Under the pieces are notes generated by a model. It had not been told where the DNA came from, did no database searches, and was given only the letters and a program-made list of their open reading frames with translations. Position numbers and translations under genes: made by a program. Below are positions 7,544-17,700 of a stretch of 60,336 nucleotides of DNA, in pieces. Source of the DNA: Runella zeae DSM 19591 (GTDB lineage: Bacteria > Bacteroidota > Bacteroidia > Cytophagales > Spirosomataceae); NCBI RefSeq assembly GCF_000423565.1, contig NZ_KE384042.1, positions 1-60,336 of the forward strand, in the 5' to 3' direction. Position 1 is the first letter of the stretch. Each line of letters opens with the position of its first letter.

Positions 7544-7735
7544 CTACTTGGTATGGGGTGTGCTTTTATTATTGTTTTGGGTGAGCAATTGATTGAAGTA
7601 TTGCTCAAAAACATGCGTGTATTCGTCTGACATCTCTTTGGCACCAAGACCCTCCAAAAACTCATCTAGCTCGTCTATCGACAGCTCATTGCTCAAGAGC
7701 TTTCCAATCAAATATTCGGAGCGATTCTGATTCAT
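7544..7735 (-). CDS. Small acidic helical protein
   Basis: This 63-residue protein is rich in Glu, Leu and Asp, with no signal or membrane segment. Its core, YLIGKLLSNELSIDELDEFLEGL, resembles the short helical N-terminus of Bacteroidota FecR-type anti-sigma factors, but nothing of the membrane helix or FecR domain follows. It could be a free anti-sigma-like peptide, a remnant, or an unrelated small protein. It ends 23 bp before the phosphatase start on the same strand, so the two are probably co-transcribed. The resemblance is weak and should not be taken as a function. Confidence 0.5.
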   Translation of the reverse strand: MNQNRSEYLIGKLLSNELSIDELDEFLEGLGAKEMSDEYTHVFEQYFNQLLTQNNNKSTPHTK

Positions 7736-7947
7736 TACGTTGTCTTGGTCATATACCTATATACTTAGTGTTGTTCAGAAAAGGCTATCCATTCAGGAGC
7801 TTTTTGCATAATTTTACAATTTGTTAATATTGGGGTAAGAAAGTGGTGTTTTTCTTCTTGAAAAAAACTTTCCAAGAATTGTAAGTCATTGGTATTCAAT
7901 GGGTAATTGGTTTTGGGAGGGCTCCTCAGAGTAGCTTTTCAAAATTG

Positions 7948-8796
7948 TCAGATATGCAATTTTTTTTCTTTCAAAAGCTTCATTAGTAGCTCAGGCTCAT
8001 CGGTTTGGATGACATTAGCACCGTGTTGGAGCAATTGCTGAAGGGCTTCTTCGTGTTGACCATTTCGTAATAAAACATCTATTTTACCTAAAGCATTAAT
8101 CCAGATTCTAGCGCCGCGTTTTTTGATGAGTTGGGTTACTTCGGGCGTATAAAAAGAAAAATCGATGTGTACTACTTCTGGTTTAAAAAGCGTGAGGGCG
8201 GAGTCGGCCATGGCTAGGGAGTGGGCACGGGGCATGAGCATGTATTTTTTGCTGATGTTGTCCACATATTTGAGCGAATTGTAGTCACTATCGAAGAAAA
8301 AAACGATGTCTTCGGTTCCTGTTTTTTTGACAATATCCATCACCGGCCCGAGACGGTCGGTTTTTAAATCCAAATCCACTAGAATCTTGCCTTTGGCCAA
8401 GCGCAAAATCTGCTCTAAAGTGGGGATTTTATGAGGCGTTTTTTCGCCTTTTACTACCAAATTGTATTGTTGTAACTGCGCAAACGACATTTCTTCGGGG
8501 TTGCCTTGACCGTCGGTAGTGCGGTTGATTTTTCCGTCGTGCATCAGTACAGGCACGCCGTCGGTAGTAACTTTGACGTCGATTTCGATGATGTCAATCC
8601 CAAGGCGAATCGCCTCCTCTACCGCCGGGATGGAGTTTTCGGGTAGGATATGATGCACGGCTCGATGAGACGCCACCAATACCGTAGGAGAAGCACTATT
8701 AAGAAAATCTTTTTTGATATCTTTCACCTTACGGGGAGTGATAGACGCACTGAGGGCGCACGCTATCACCGCCAATGCCAAAACTTGTTTTTTCAT
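7948..8796 (-). CDS. Glycerophosphodiester phosphodiesterase family protein
   Basis: This 282-residue secreted protein has an N-terminal signal (MKKQVLALAVIACALSASI). The GDPD TIM barrel starts with SHR at 43-45 and PEN at 52-54, then E71-x-D73 (EIDVK) and the VLMHDGKINRTTDG segment with His86. These residues provide the calcium or magnesium site and general acid/base of the family. The enzyme would release glycerol 3-phosphate from deacylated phospholipid headgroups, or act on a related diester. It ends FLLMKLLKEKK-like, without a C-terminal anchor. It stands alone, with 212 bp separating it from the small ORF downstream. One difference from many members is HRA in place of HRG at the first motif. 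Confidence 0.9.
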   Translation of the reverse strand: MKKQVLALAVIACALSASITPRKVKDIKKDFLNSASPTVLVASHRAVHHILPENSIPAVEEAIRLGIDIIEIDVKVTTDGVPVLMHDGKINRTTDGQGNPEEMSFAQLQQYNLVVKGEKTPHKIPTLEQILRLAKGKILVDLDLKTDRLGPVMDIVKKTGTEDIVFFFDSDYNSLKYVDNISKKYMLMPRAHSLAMADSALTLFKPEVVHIDFSFYTPEVTQLIKKRGARIWINALGKIDVLLRNGQHEEALQQLLQHGANVIQTDEPELLMKLLKEKKLHI

Positions 8797-9164
8797 ACTT
8801 TGTTGCTAAAGCGATGTTTGAAATAGTACGACCCAAAACACAAAACAGGCTAATCCTTGAGAAAAAAAATACATATCATCACCAATCAATCACCTATCAC
8901 TCTACTTTATTTTTTTATAGGAAAACCATAAAAAATACTGGAAATCCAGTATTGACAATGCAAAGGGCAATGTCCTACTTTTGCCCTTACCAAGAGGCTC
9001 TTAAAAATCCCTCCTTTTTCTATCCTGCTTCACTCGTTAGGTTTCAATCTATACTACAACCTTTTTAATTTTATCTGCCCCTACCACCTCTATTCCCCAT
9101 TTCTGCCTAAGAAACCCCCTCAAACATGAAACTGAGTTATCCACTATTTAACTAATGTACGAAC
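8797..9164. other. Divergent intergenic region
   Basis: This 368-bp gap lies between the divergent GDPD gene and the small lipoprotein gene. It contains two dyads: aatactgga (8934-8942) with tccagtatt (8945-8953), and an aagggcaa / ttgcccttt-type pair around 8962-8988. It is otherwise AT-rich. I see no supported gene; the open frame through it has no family-like features. Confidence 0.5.
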
Positions 9165-9632
9165 ATGAAACGGTTATTAAAACCCCTGCTCTACACCGCC
9201 GCTGTGCTGCTGATGAGCGTGAGTTGTAAGAAAGAAACCGAGCCACAAATTGAAGGCTTTGTATGTGATGACGGTTCTTGCTGTAACCCCGAATTTGTGG
9301 GGATGCGTTACCGCCACATACGTACCTTGGAAGGAGCATTGGCCGCTTTATCAAGGGGTAATGTAGATATAGTCCTAATTTTTAAAGACAAAATTAGAGA
9401 ACCCAGACTTGACGATCTGCCGTTTGAGAAAACAGCATGGGTACGAATAATCAGTATTTGTCCCGTGACTGAGCATTTGGTGAAAGGGCTGTCGGCGTAT
9501 TATTACGCTCACGAAGACTCTGTAGAGTATAACTATCGCGTATGGGGTAAGGTCTATGAAAATGTGGATGCGCGCCCATTTGTCTATCCTGATTTTGATT
9601 TCAGTCTTGAACGCATCGAAAAAATTCCATAA
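9165..9632 (+). CDS. Small secreted lipoprotein of unknown function
   Basis: This 155-residue protein has a clear lipoprotein leader (LLYTAAVLLMSVSC, Cys near residue 21) followed by a Lys/Glu linker. The next part is Cys-rich (VCDDGSCCNPEFVGMRYRHI), then comes an alpha/beta-like segment ending in YVNVDARPF-type acidic sequence. I do not recognise a family. Three closely spaced Cys after the anchor could form a disulfide or bind metal. Its stop is 13 bp before the start of the decayed peptidase gene, so the two were probably one transcript. Confidence 0.7.
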   Translation: MKRLLKPLLYTAAVLLMSVSCKKETEPQIEGFVCDDGSCCNPEFVGMRYRHIRTLEGALAALSRGNVDIVLIFKDKIREPRLDDLPFEKTAWVRIISICPVTEHLVKGLSAYYYAHEDSVEYNYRVWGKVYENVDARPFVYPDFDFSLERIEKIP

Positions 9633-9645
9633 CCAACCAACACTT

Positions 9646-10157
9646 ATGAAAACGAGAACGTTAATCTATTGTATATATATAGTAATGGGGGGGGGTATTT
9701 TGCCTGCTTTGGCACAGAAATTTAACCCTAAGTACCTCCGCGAAGACAACAGGTCTTTCAAAGCCCTTACCAAAACCGCTACTCCCGACGGCTGGATTGA
9801 GTTCAAGAAGGAAGCCCGTATCAATCCCAATACTTTCTTCAAAGACTATGCTAATAGTTTAGAACTAGGACAGGATTAGACAAAATCGGCACCAGCGATT
9901 TCAATTATACTATAAAATATCCCTGTTGAAGGCATGTTTTTTTTAAGCTCCGAATATAGGGTAAGTTATTCAAATATTGAGGGTGTCATGCTTTTACGCA
10001 GGAATGACCCATATTTTATAACTTACAATAAAAATTTACTTTTTTAATCTATAAGGAAGATAAAACAGATCTATCCAAAGTACCAAGCGGAACTTATACT
10101 TTACGTTGGCAGTCTGAAGGTAAGCAAGTAACTAAAAAACTACTAATCGTGAAATAA
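9646..10157 (+). pseudogene. Decayed T9SS-secreted M4-type metallopeptidase
   Basis: The N-terminal part keeps a signal peptide (ending LPALAQ) and a propeptide opening (KFNPKYLREDNRSFKAL, then NTFFKDYANSLELG), stopping at 9877-9879. Further pieces lie in shifted frames: DKIGTSDFNYT, then NIPVEGM. Both match the FTP propeptide of thermolysin-like peptidases. The final frame (10032-10157) reads DLSKVPSGTYTLRW then KQVTKKLLIVK, the end of a type A T9SS C-terminal sorting domain. The catalytic domain, hundreds of residues with HExxH, is missing. The locus is thus a large internal deletion plus frameshifts, leaving both ends of a secreted protease gene. Confidence 0.75.
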
Positions 10158-10172
10158 TAAGCGTTTAAAACA

Positions 10173-10203
10173 ACCTTTCCAAGGTGCATAGCCTTGGAAA
10201 GGT
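10173..10203. terminator. Hairpin between converging units
   Basis: A perfect 12-bp stem (acctttccaagg / ccttggaaaggt) with a 7-nt loop follows the end of the decayed peptidase. It is probably that gene's terminator. Confidence 0.55.
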
Positions 10204-10209
10204 ACATTC

Positions 10210-10241
10210 AAAAAAATTCCCCGACAATCAATGTCGGGGAA
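10210..10241 (-). terminator. Rho-independent terminator of the PqaA-like gene
   Basis: The stem ttccccgaca (10217-10226) / tgtcggggaa (10232-10241) is perfect over 10 bp. Read on the minus strand it is followed by seven U residues (A-run 10210-10216). It sits 32 bp past the hydrolase stop. Confidence 0.8.
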
Positions 10242-10272
10242 TCAAAGTTGGGCGAAGGTGTTGCAATATTAC

Positions 10273-11619
10273 CTAAAGTATTTTCTTTGGTTCAGTCAAA
10301 AATACTCTCGTACTTACGGTATAGGTACCACCGTTAGGGTCTTTGTATTTCAAATCCACATAAAAAGCTTTGTAACCACTGTCAGCGTAAGATTCGGTCA
10401 ATTTGATATTGGACGTGTTGGAAACTCCTAGACTGCGGCTACTCCACTTTTCGTTTCTAAAATCCTTGTCGGTAGAAGTAGCCGACCATACAATGGCATC
10501 TACTAGGTCAGCAGGGGCGGTTTTGATGTTTACTTTTACCCCTTTTTTACTGGCTTTTGCATTCCAAGTAGGAGTGGGGTAAGCTTGATTGTTGATAGTA
10601 GTGCCAAAAAACGCACTCAGTGCTTCTATGGCCTGTTTTCCGCCGCCTAAGTCGTGGCCGGCATTGGGTACGTAGTGAATCATATTTTGACCGGGAATTT
10701 GGTCGTAATAATGCTTGATAGCATCGACGGTCCAGTATTCATCATTGGTACCGATGAAGATTATCTTCGGAACGGTCAATTTGGCGCGGTAAGAGTAGGG
10801 ATCCACCATCGTAGTGATGGCATTGCCTTGGGGAGTATTGGCGGTTTGAGGAATTTCTAGTTTTACATAATCTTCGATTTGTTCGCTGTAAGCACCGTAG
10901 GTTTTGAGCTGATAATCGAGCGTGGCAGGCATATTGAGCATATCGATGACCATCGGGCCAATCGCCTTCACACGACTATCATCAATCGTCGCCGAAAGCC
11001 AAGTAGTCCAGCCTCGTTTGGAAGCTCCCGAAATCACAAAGTTTTTGACGTCATGATTGAGCTTCTGTTTGGCGAAAGCCTGCACGGCATCCATTGCTTT
11101 TACGGCCGATTTGACCATCGGAAAGAGCAAAGGCCAGCTGTAATCTCCGTCTTTTTTGAAGTTGTGTAAAGTATAAGAGATGAGTGCGTCTTCGGTAAGA
11201 TTGCCATAAAGTGGCTGATTAGGAGCTTGTTTGAGCAATGCCACGATGGCTTTATTTTTAGAGGCAACTCCTGCTAAAGTAGGCCACAGCTTGTCACTTT
11301 TGCTCCAGTTGGGTTGTTCGTCTTTGTTAGAACCGCCCGTGATGAAAAGCATAGCGCCATCGTGGGTATTTTCTTTGGGAACCAAAAGAGTCAGTTGGTG
11401 TCGCCAAGTGATACCACGCCATTTTTGAGAAGTCAGTAGAAGATTATAGCCCGTGATGTCGCCTTGCGTAAAAGAATCTTTTAATTCCCAAGTGAAAGTA
11501 TTATCACCATTGTTGATATAACTTTTAAGGGCAGTTTCGGGAGTAATGGTGTCTTGGGCTTTGGGATGAGAAATACTCACCAAGCTAACGATTATTAAAA
11601 CTAAAAATGATTTGTACAT
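10273..11619 (-). CDS. PhoPQ-activated pathogenicity-related (PqaA-type) alpha/beta hydrolase
   Basis: This 448-residue exported protein has a signal peptide cleaved near HPKAQ. The PqaA family layout is plain: WRGITWRHQLTLLVP, then FITGGSNK. The nucleophile elbow is GASKRG with Ser200, Asp293 lies in GTNDEYW, and His322 is in PNAGHDLGGG. These form a Ser-Asp-His triad. Family members are secreted esterase-like enzymes of uncertain substrate, first noted as PhoPQ-activated in Salmonella. The gene follows the ceramidase-like gene by 109 bp on the same strand and closes the SusC/SusD locus. Both are therefore candidates to process the ligand taken up there. Confidence 0.88.
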   Translation of the reverse strand: MYKSFLVLIIVSLVSISHPKAQDTITPETALKSYINNGDNTFTWELKDSFTQGDITGYNLLLTSQKWRGITWRHQLTLLVPKENTHDGAMLFITGGSNKDEQPNWSKSDKLWPTLAGVASKNKAIVALLKQAPNQPLYGNLTEDALISYTLHNFKKDGDYSWPLLFPMVKSAVKAMDAVQAFAKQKLNHDVKNFVISGASKRGWTTWLSATIDDSRVKAIGPMVIDMLNMPATLDYQLKTYGAYSEQIEDYVKLEIPQTANTPQGNAITTMVDPYSYRAKLTVPKIIFIGTNDEYWTVDAIKHYYDQIPGQNMIHYVPNAGHDLGGGKQAIEALSAFFGTTINNQAYPTPTWNAKASKKGVKVNIKTAPADLVDAIVWSATSTDKDFRNEKWSSRSLGVSNTSNIKLTESYADSGYKAFYVDLKYKDPNGGTYTVSTRVFLTEPKKIL

Positions 11620-11728
11620 GGGAATTAAGGAAGTTATGATTAATGTGACAATTTGAAAATATCAGGGGCAACTTGGTTGAGATTTGACAATTATACCACT
11701 GAAGGCACCTATATTCAACATTTTCAAA

Positions 11729-12973
11729 TTACTGAGGTTTGGGACTTTCTTTGATTAGTTTAAGAGCTTGGTCTATGTAGATTTCGCCCGTCATTTCGCC
11801 CAAACTCGTGCGGCTTACGTAATCGTATCTTTTAAAGCTATTGAAATCCACTTTGGTAAGCATATAGCCAAAGGCGTCGTTGGTAAGCCCAAATAGAAAT
11901 GGGTACTTGGTATTCATATTTCTTTTGAGATAAAAGCCAATATTGGGTAATGCTTCCCCCGGAATCGTCAATATCTGAGCGGGGCCAATGTTCAATAGAT
12001 TGAGCTGAGTCGATACTTCGTTGGGTTTGGCGTTGGGGTGTTTGAGTGGTGAATTTTGAAGGATATACTTCATCAAATCAGAATCTACCGGAAATGTAAT
12101 CGTGCGGGCAGTGGAGTAGAGGGCAGGGTTTGGCAAAGTCGGAGCGTCTTGTACGATACGCAGGGCTTCGTCGGCCAGTAGTTCCCCAATCCGAATGCAT
12201 TCTTCCCAAGTATTGGCTTCGGTACCTGCTTCGCGGCGAGTGTCGGCAGTTACCATTCCTCCTTGGGCACCATTCACAAAAATAGCCATTCCACCTCCTT
12301 TAGCTTCGATACGGTCGTAAAGAGGCCCGCACAAGTCAGGGCTCATGATGCCTCTTCCTGAGCCAATCACCTCAGGATGAATCGCATAGTTTACCAATGT
12401 AGCAATGGGTTTTCCGGTTTTTGAAATAGCCTGAATCACCCCACAGCGAGGATCGTATAGTTGGTCGGCGTAGTAGTTGTAGGCAATTTTCCCCTTCGCT
12501 TCTCCTACCGCAATTTTGAGAGTGGCAGGTTCCAATTTTGAAACAGCTTCGTTTACGGCTTCGGCGATTTTTTTTACGCAATCCTCAAGGTAATTGAGGT
12601 CGGCAGAAGTTTTGCCGTTTTGGTCAGGAAAAGCATAAGCATCGGGGCCACTGTGGGTGTGGGTACAGCCAATCAAAACATTTTCGGGAGGAATACCTTT
12701 GATTAATGCCCGCGAACGATTCCCCAAAACGGACGACCAACCTAAATTATCGACACTTACGATGGCTACGCGTGTTGTACCTTTTTCTAAGACCAATACC
12801 CTTGCAAACAACTCTCCTTTTTTTTCGGTTGTTTTTTTCGGCACTCCTATCCCGCCCGAAGCAGGAAGTAGCGGATTGGGGGTAATGTTTCGTAAAGTAG
12901 CAGCGGCCCTAAAGTCCTGTGCCAATGCGTTGAAAGTCGCTAAAAAAGATAATAAATAAGCAAAGAATTTCAT
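11729..12973 (-). CDS. Neutral/alkaline ceramidase-like hydrolase (short form)
   Basis: This 414-residue secreted protein (signal ends NALAQ) opens with the ceramidase motif AAATLRNITPNPL. It carries the zinc-site motifs THTHSG (His105, His107) and YAIHPEV (His199), with NGAQGGMV where true ceramidases have the catalytic-serine stretch. Neutral ceramidases are near 650-700 residues with a C-terminal immunoglobulin-like domain, which is absent here. It therefore belongs to the short ceramidase-domain proteins common in Bacteroidota and Planctomycetes gene clusters, whose substrates are mostly unknown and need not be lipids. It lies 106 bp beyond the SusD1 gene, past that gene's terminator. Confidence 0.85.
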   Translation of the reverse strand: MKFFAYLLSFLATFNALAQDFRAAATLRNITPNPLLPASGGIGVPKKTTEKKGELFARVLVLEKGTTRVAIVSVDNLGWSSVLGNRSRALIKGIPPENVLIGCTHTHSGPDAYAFPDQNGKTSADLNYLEDCVKKIAEAVNEAVSKLEPATLKIAVGEAKGKIAYNYYADQLYDPRCGVIQAISKTGKPIATLVNYAIHPEVIGSGRGIMSPDLCGPLYDRIEAKGGGMAIFVNGAQGGMVTADTRREAGTEANTWEECIRIGELLADEALRIVQDAPTLPNPALYSTARTITFPVDSDLMKYILQNSPLKHPNAKPNEVSTQLNLLNIGPAQILTIPGEALPNIGFYLKRNMNTKYPFLFGLTNDAFGYMLTKVDFNSFKRYDYVSRTSLGEMTGEIYIDQALKLIKESPKPQ

Positions 12974-13021
12974 GGTTTAGATAGACATAGAGAGGTTTTG
13001 TTCATAAATAATGTATTCAAA

Positions 13022-13058
13022 AAAATAAAAAAAGGGTGGAGAATATCCACCTTTTTTT
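13022..13058 (-). terminator. Rho-independent terminator of SusC1/SusD1 unit
   Basis: The stem (13028-13040 / 13046-13058, around gggtgga and tccacct) has flanking A and T runs. It sits 22 bp past the SusD1 stop, with a U-tract on the minus strand. Confidence 0.8.
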
Positions 13059-13079
13059 CAATTAACTAACCCAAAAAAA

Positions 13080-14720
13080 TTACCAAGGCTTACCCGTTCC
13101 TTGCAGTACCCACGGCTTCGACCAAGGGCTATTTTTGCCATCGGCCTCCGAATAGTTGGTAGTTTCAAGTTTGCTCATAGCAGCCTCGGCATTTGTTTTA
13201 TTGAGATTGCGCTCATCTAGCATATAATAAAAGCGCACTGGCAATACTTTACGTTTGGCTTGTGGGCCAGGTTTCAGCTCTGGGAAGCCAGTACGGCGAT
13301 AGTCAAACCATGCTTCGGTAGCAGCAGTCCAGCTAGCAATCCATTTTTGTTCGATGATTTGTTTCAGCGTTCCGTTGTATTTAGCATCGGCTCCCGCGAT
13401 ATAAGTGGCATAGCTACTAGTAAGTCCCCACGTGTCGAGAGATGCTTTTACGCCTGCTTCATAGTGTGTTTTGGCATCGCCTACTGCCCAGCCTTTGAGG
13501 GCCGCCTCGGCCAAAATAAACCGCACTTCTGCCGCCGACATCAGGCGAGATTTGAGCAAAGGCCCCTTGGCTTGGCGGTAGATGTCGTTGAGCCACGATA
13601 CGTGAGGGTTGTTGGCACCTTGCTCAGCAGTAGGGCTAAGATTGTAGGTCGGACCACCCAACATAGCCGTAGGAAGACCTACGTATTCATTGGTATTGTA
13701 CTCTTTTCCAGCCACTTTGTCGGGAGAGAGATAGCGTTTGTTGCCGTCGATTTTATCTGTTCCAGCAGGAAGAGAAGGGTCTACTACCAATTGGATTTTG
13801 ACTTTGTTGGCCCATACTCCTAAGCGTGGGTCTTTGAGGGCAAGGAGTTTGTCCACAAAAGTAGCTGCCATTTTGATACGGCGATAATTGCTCTCACTCG
13901 CATCATAGATAGCATTGGCAGGCCAAGAGTCGTCGTTGCTGTTTCCGGCAAAGGCCATAGCGGCATCATCAGCGATAGCCGTGATGATAGGATATTGGGT
14001 GGCATTAGCTACTATTTTTTCGATGCCCGCTTTGGCTACATCTGGTTTTTTGGCGGAGATGCGCATCAAATAGCGCAATGCCAGCGAATTGGCCAATTTG
14101 CGCCATTTGGCAGGTGCTCCCTGATAATACACATCAGCCGTACCTACGGTAGTGGTATATTCAGATGCATTTTTGGAGAGTAGCGTATTGGCTTTTTCAA
14201 GGTCAGCCAAAATACCCGTATAAATCGTTTCTTGCGAATCGAAAGCAGGGAAAGTGTTTTCGGCTCCACCTACTGCTCCTTTGAGGGCATTGGTATAAGG
14301 AGCATCTCCCCACAAATCCGTAATCAAACCAAACATCATTGATTTCATCACTAGGGCAATTCCCTGATGCAGTTCAGAATTGATAGCTACGCCACGGTCA
14401 TATACATACTGATTGTTGCGCAGGATGTCATAATAAGAAGCCCAGCTTTGGCTACCTCCCCAGTCGTATTCATTGTGTCCGCCACTCCAGCCGTCTTTTT
14501 GGGTGTGTTGCATTACCCCTGCAATATCCTGATAACCTAAGTTTACAAATGCTTTGCCTGTTTCGGTCAATACCGTTGACAACACCAAGTTGGGATTGGC
14601 AGTTTCGGGGTTGACGCCGTTGGGGTTTTCGTTGAGTACGGTTAAATCTTTACAAGAAAATACCGTACAAGAAAACAAAACCACCAAGCATATAGATTTG
14701 AATTTGTTCATTTTCATCAT
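13080..14720 (-). CDS. SusD/RagB-family lipoprotein (pair 1)
   Basis: This 546-residue surface lipoprotein has a leader ending FSC (Cys near 23) and the SusD-like_2 opening NENPNGVNPETANPNL. Internal landmarks include FGLITDLWGDAPYTNAL, KANTLLSKN and a C-terminal EQKWIASWTAATEAWFDYRRTGFPEL. SusD proteins cap a SusC channel at the outer membrane and bind the incoming glycan or other ligand. It lies 35 bp behind its SusC partner. It is closely similar to SusD of pair 2: the ENPNG opening, WGDAPYT, WIASWTAATEAWFDYRRTG and the WSKPW ending are all shared. This points to duplication. The ligand cannot be told from sequence. Confidence 0.95.
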   Translation of the reverse strand: MMKMNKFKSICLVVLFSCTVFSCKDLTVLNENPNGVNPETANPNLVLSTVLTETGKAFVNLGYQDIAGVMQHTQKDGWSGGHNEYDWGGSQSWASYYDILRNNQYVYDRGVAINSELHQGIALVMKSMMFGLITDLWGDAPYTNALKGAVGGAENTFPAFDSQETIYTGILADLEKANTLLSKNASEYTTTVGTADVYYQGAPAKWRKLANSLALRYLMRISAKKPDVAKAGIEKIVANATQYPIITAIADDAAMAFAGNSNDDSWPANAIYDASESNYRRIKMAATFVDKLLALKDPRLGVWANKVKIQLVVDPSLPAGTDKIDGNKRYLSPDKVAGKEYNTNEYVGLPTAMLGGPTYNLSPTAEQGANNPHVSWLNDIYRQAKGPLLKSRLMSAAEVRFILAEAALKGWAVGDAKTHYEAGVKASLDTWGLTSSYATYIAGADAKYNGTLKQIIEQKWIASWTAATEAWFDYRRTGFPELKPGPQAKRKVLPVRFYYMLDERNLNKTNAEAAMSKLETTNYSEADGKNSPWSKPWVLQGTGKPW

Positions 14721-14755
14721 CTTTCTTAACCGCCTAAACGGTCGTTTATGTTTTC

Positions 14756-17700
14756 TTAAAATGTAAGTCCAAGTTTAAATCCGACAGGTATCACCCAAGG
14801 GTTGACATTGTAGCGCTCAATACCCTGTTTGAACTGACTACCACCGCCCTGTACGCCAGCCTCCATTTGGAAAGCAGTTTCGGGGTCGATGTTGATTTTG
14901 GCAGCGGTCCACAAGATGATGTTGCGACTATAAACCGAGAAGTTAGCATTTTGGAGACCTACTTTTTTAATCCAATTTTGCGGCAAATCATAGCCCAACG
15001 AAACCTCTCTTAGTTTGAGGTAAGAAGCATCGTAAAGGAAGGCTCTTGTGAAAGACCAAGCGGTACTACCCGCAAAAGGCAAGATAGTAGTACCCGGCCC
15101 GCCGAGGTTTTCTTTGAAGCCTGTTGGGTTGCCGTTGGCATCATACCCTGTGGCAATCACCCCCGGAATAAACACCCCACCATGTGGCAAAGTGTAGGGG
15201 CCGTACTTGAAAGGATAGCCGCCATAATCAGGTGTAGGCCCTCCCACGAGTGGGAAATAGTTGCCATGAATACGAATGAGTTCGTCTTGATTAGCTACCA
15301 AATAATCCCTCAATGCTTGTCCCGTGAGGCCATTGGGGTTGATGAGTTTGTCTAAGAAAAGTTGAGATTGACCATTTTCTTCACCATAGCGATACGTCTG
15401 TGAAACAAAATCGCCTCCATGTCGCCAGTCAAATGAAAGGTTGAGGCTGAAGCCTTTATAGGCAATAGAGGTTTGCAATCCCATATTGAATTTGGAATTG
15501 AAATTCCCGATTTTGTTGCGGGTATTGATAGCGTCGATAGATTGCCATTTTCCGGTTTGATCCAAGATAGGATAGCCATAATAAGGCGATTCCTTGTTTT
15601 CGACAGTTACGATTTTAGCATCATAAATATCCCCAATTTGTTCGCCTACGTAAGTCCACGCTCCTCCTTTGGCATCCGTCCAGAGAGTGTAATAAGGAAG
15701 ATCGTCCGAAAGTTCTTTGATAGTGGTACGGTTGCGGGTCCAGTTGGCATTGATGTCCCAACGCCAGTTGTTTTTGTCGAGAGGCGTACCGCCCAAGCTC
15801 AGCTCAAATCCTTTGCTTACGAGCAAACCAGCGTTGATGTTTTTGAGAGAATAACCCGACGAAGGAGGTAATTTGGTACTTAATATTTGGTTACGGTTTT
15901 CGACAGTATAGTAAGTACCCGAGAAGCGTAAGCGGTTTTTAAACAAATTGAGGTCGATACCACTTTCAAATGAAGTCACAATTTCGGGTTTCAAATCAGA
16001 AATAAGCAACGTACCAGGAGTGCTAAGACGCGGAACACCATCCCAAGCACCTGCATTGCCCAAGGTTCCTAGGAGTTGGTAAGGATTGGCATCGTTACCT
16101 ACTTGTGCAAAGCCCGTACGAAGTTTCAACAAGCTGATTTGGTTTGACAAAGGCAGCATTTCATTGACCAAAACACTCAAAGAAGCCGAAGGATAGAAAT
16201 AGGAGCGGTTGGCCGCTGGAAGGGTGCTCGACCAGTCGTTGCGGGCTGTCACGTCCAAGAAAATCATGTCTTTGAAGCCGATATTGGCTAAGCCATACAC
16301 GCTGTAAATGGCACGTTGGAACCAAGTACTGTTATAATCTAGGTTGGCAGGAGCGATGTTTTGGATGGTATATACACCAGGTACGATAAGTCCTGTACCA
16401 GATTTAGTAGCGTTGGTGACGTTAGAACCTTTTTGGTAACGGGCATTGCCTCCCGCCGAAATCGACAAGCTAAAGTCTTTCAAGTCTTTTTTGTAAGTAG
16501 CCAAAAAGTCAGCGTTACTTTCAAAATTAGCCAAATTGATAATACCGTACGCACCGCGAGGGTCGCTGGTATAGCTATTGGCTACTTTGAGTTCACGGCG
16601 CTCATTATACGTATCAACGGCGTATCTTCCCATCAAACTCAAATCGGACGTGATTTGCCAATCTGCGCGTACATTCCCAAAAATACGGTCACGGTTAAAA
16701 CCATTGTTGACTTCATAAGCTAGGAAATAAGGGTTGTTGTAGATACCTTTTGCTTGCGAACGTTGTTGAAGCCCTTCTTGGCCGGGTACCCAATAGTCCT
16801 TCATATCCGTAATATTGATATGAGGCGATACCGCATAGGCCCACTGAAGGGGATTGGTACCCCGGTTTCCGGCAGGGCGATTGTTGGAGTTGGAGCGGCT
16901 AATGTCCATGTTGGTACTAAGCCGTACTTTCTCACTTACTTTAATAGAGGTATTGAGATTCAAGGAGTTCCTAAACAAATCTGAATTAGGAACAATCCCT
17001 CTATTTTGCATATTAGAATAAGAGAGGCGGTAGCTGTAAGTATCGTTGCTATTGGCGACTGATACGCCGTTGGTCGTAGTGATACCCGTTTGAACAAAAT
17101 TCTTTACATTATTGGGGTGTGATACCAGAGGCATCGGCATCGGCTTGCCATTGGCATCAAGGGGGCTATTCCATTGTACTTCAGAGTAGCCTTTGTCGAG
17201 GGCTGCTCCGTAAGTAGCTCCTACTTCTTCTTGGATGAGCTTACCGAAGGGATTGGTGAGAGGATTTCCACTTACGGAGGGAGGAATAGCTGAAAATTGG
17301 CCTGGACCAAATTGCGTTTGCCATTTCAAAAATTTGAAGGGTTTATCAAAAACGGTATTAGAAGTAATCGAAACCGTCATTTTTTTTGCTTTAGAACCAT
17401 TTTTAGTGGTAATAAGTACCACCCCATTTCCCGCCCGTGAGCCATAGAGGGCGGCGGCACTTGGCCCCTTCAAAATAGAAATATTTTCAATATCGTCTGG
17501 ATTGAGGTTAGAGATTGAATTTCCAAAATCAGCTTTATTATCGTTTCCTACTTGGCTGATATTGTTGAGTGTATTGGCAAGAGGCACGCCATCTACCACA
17601 AAAAGAGGTTGATTGTCGCTGCTGAGAGAAGTAGCCCCCCTGATAATCATGCTTACTGATGAGCCTGTACCTCCTGTAGAACTAATGCTAACCCCCGCTA

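Noticed and set aside
8775-9068. 97-codon plus-strand frame between GDPD and the small lipoprotein
   Set aside because: It overlaps the GDPD start, has low-complexity AT-rich content and no domain or leader; it is more likely promoter DNA.
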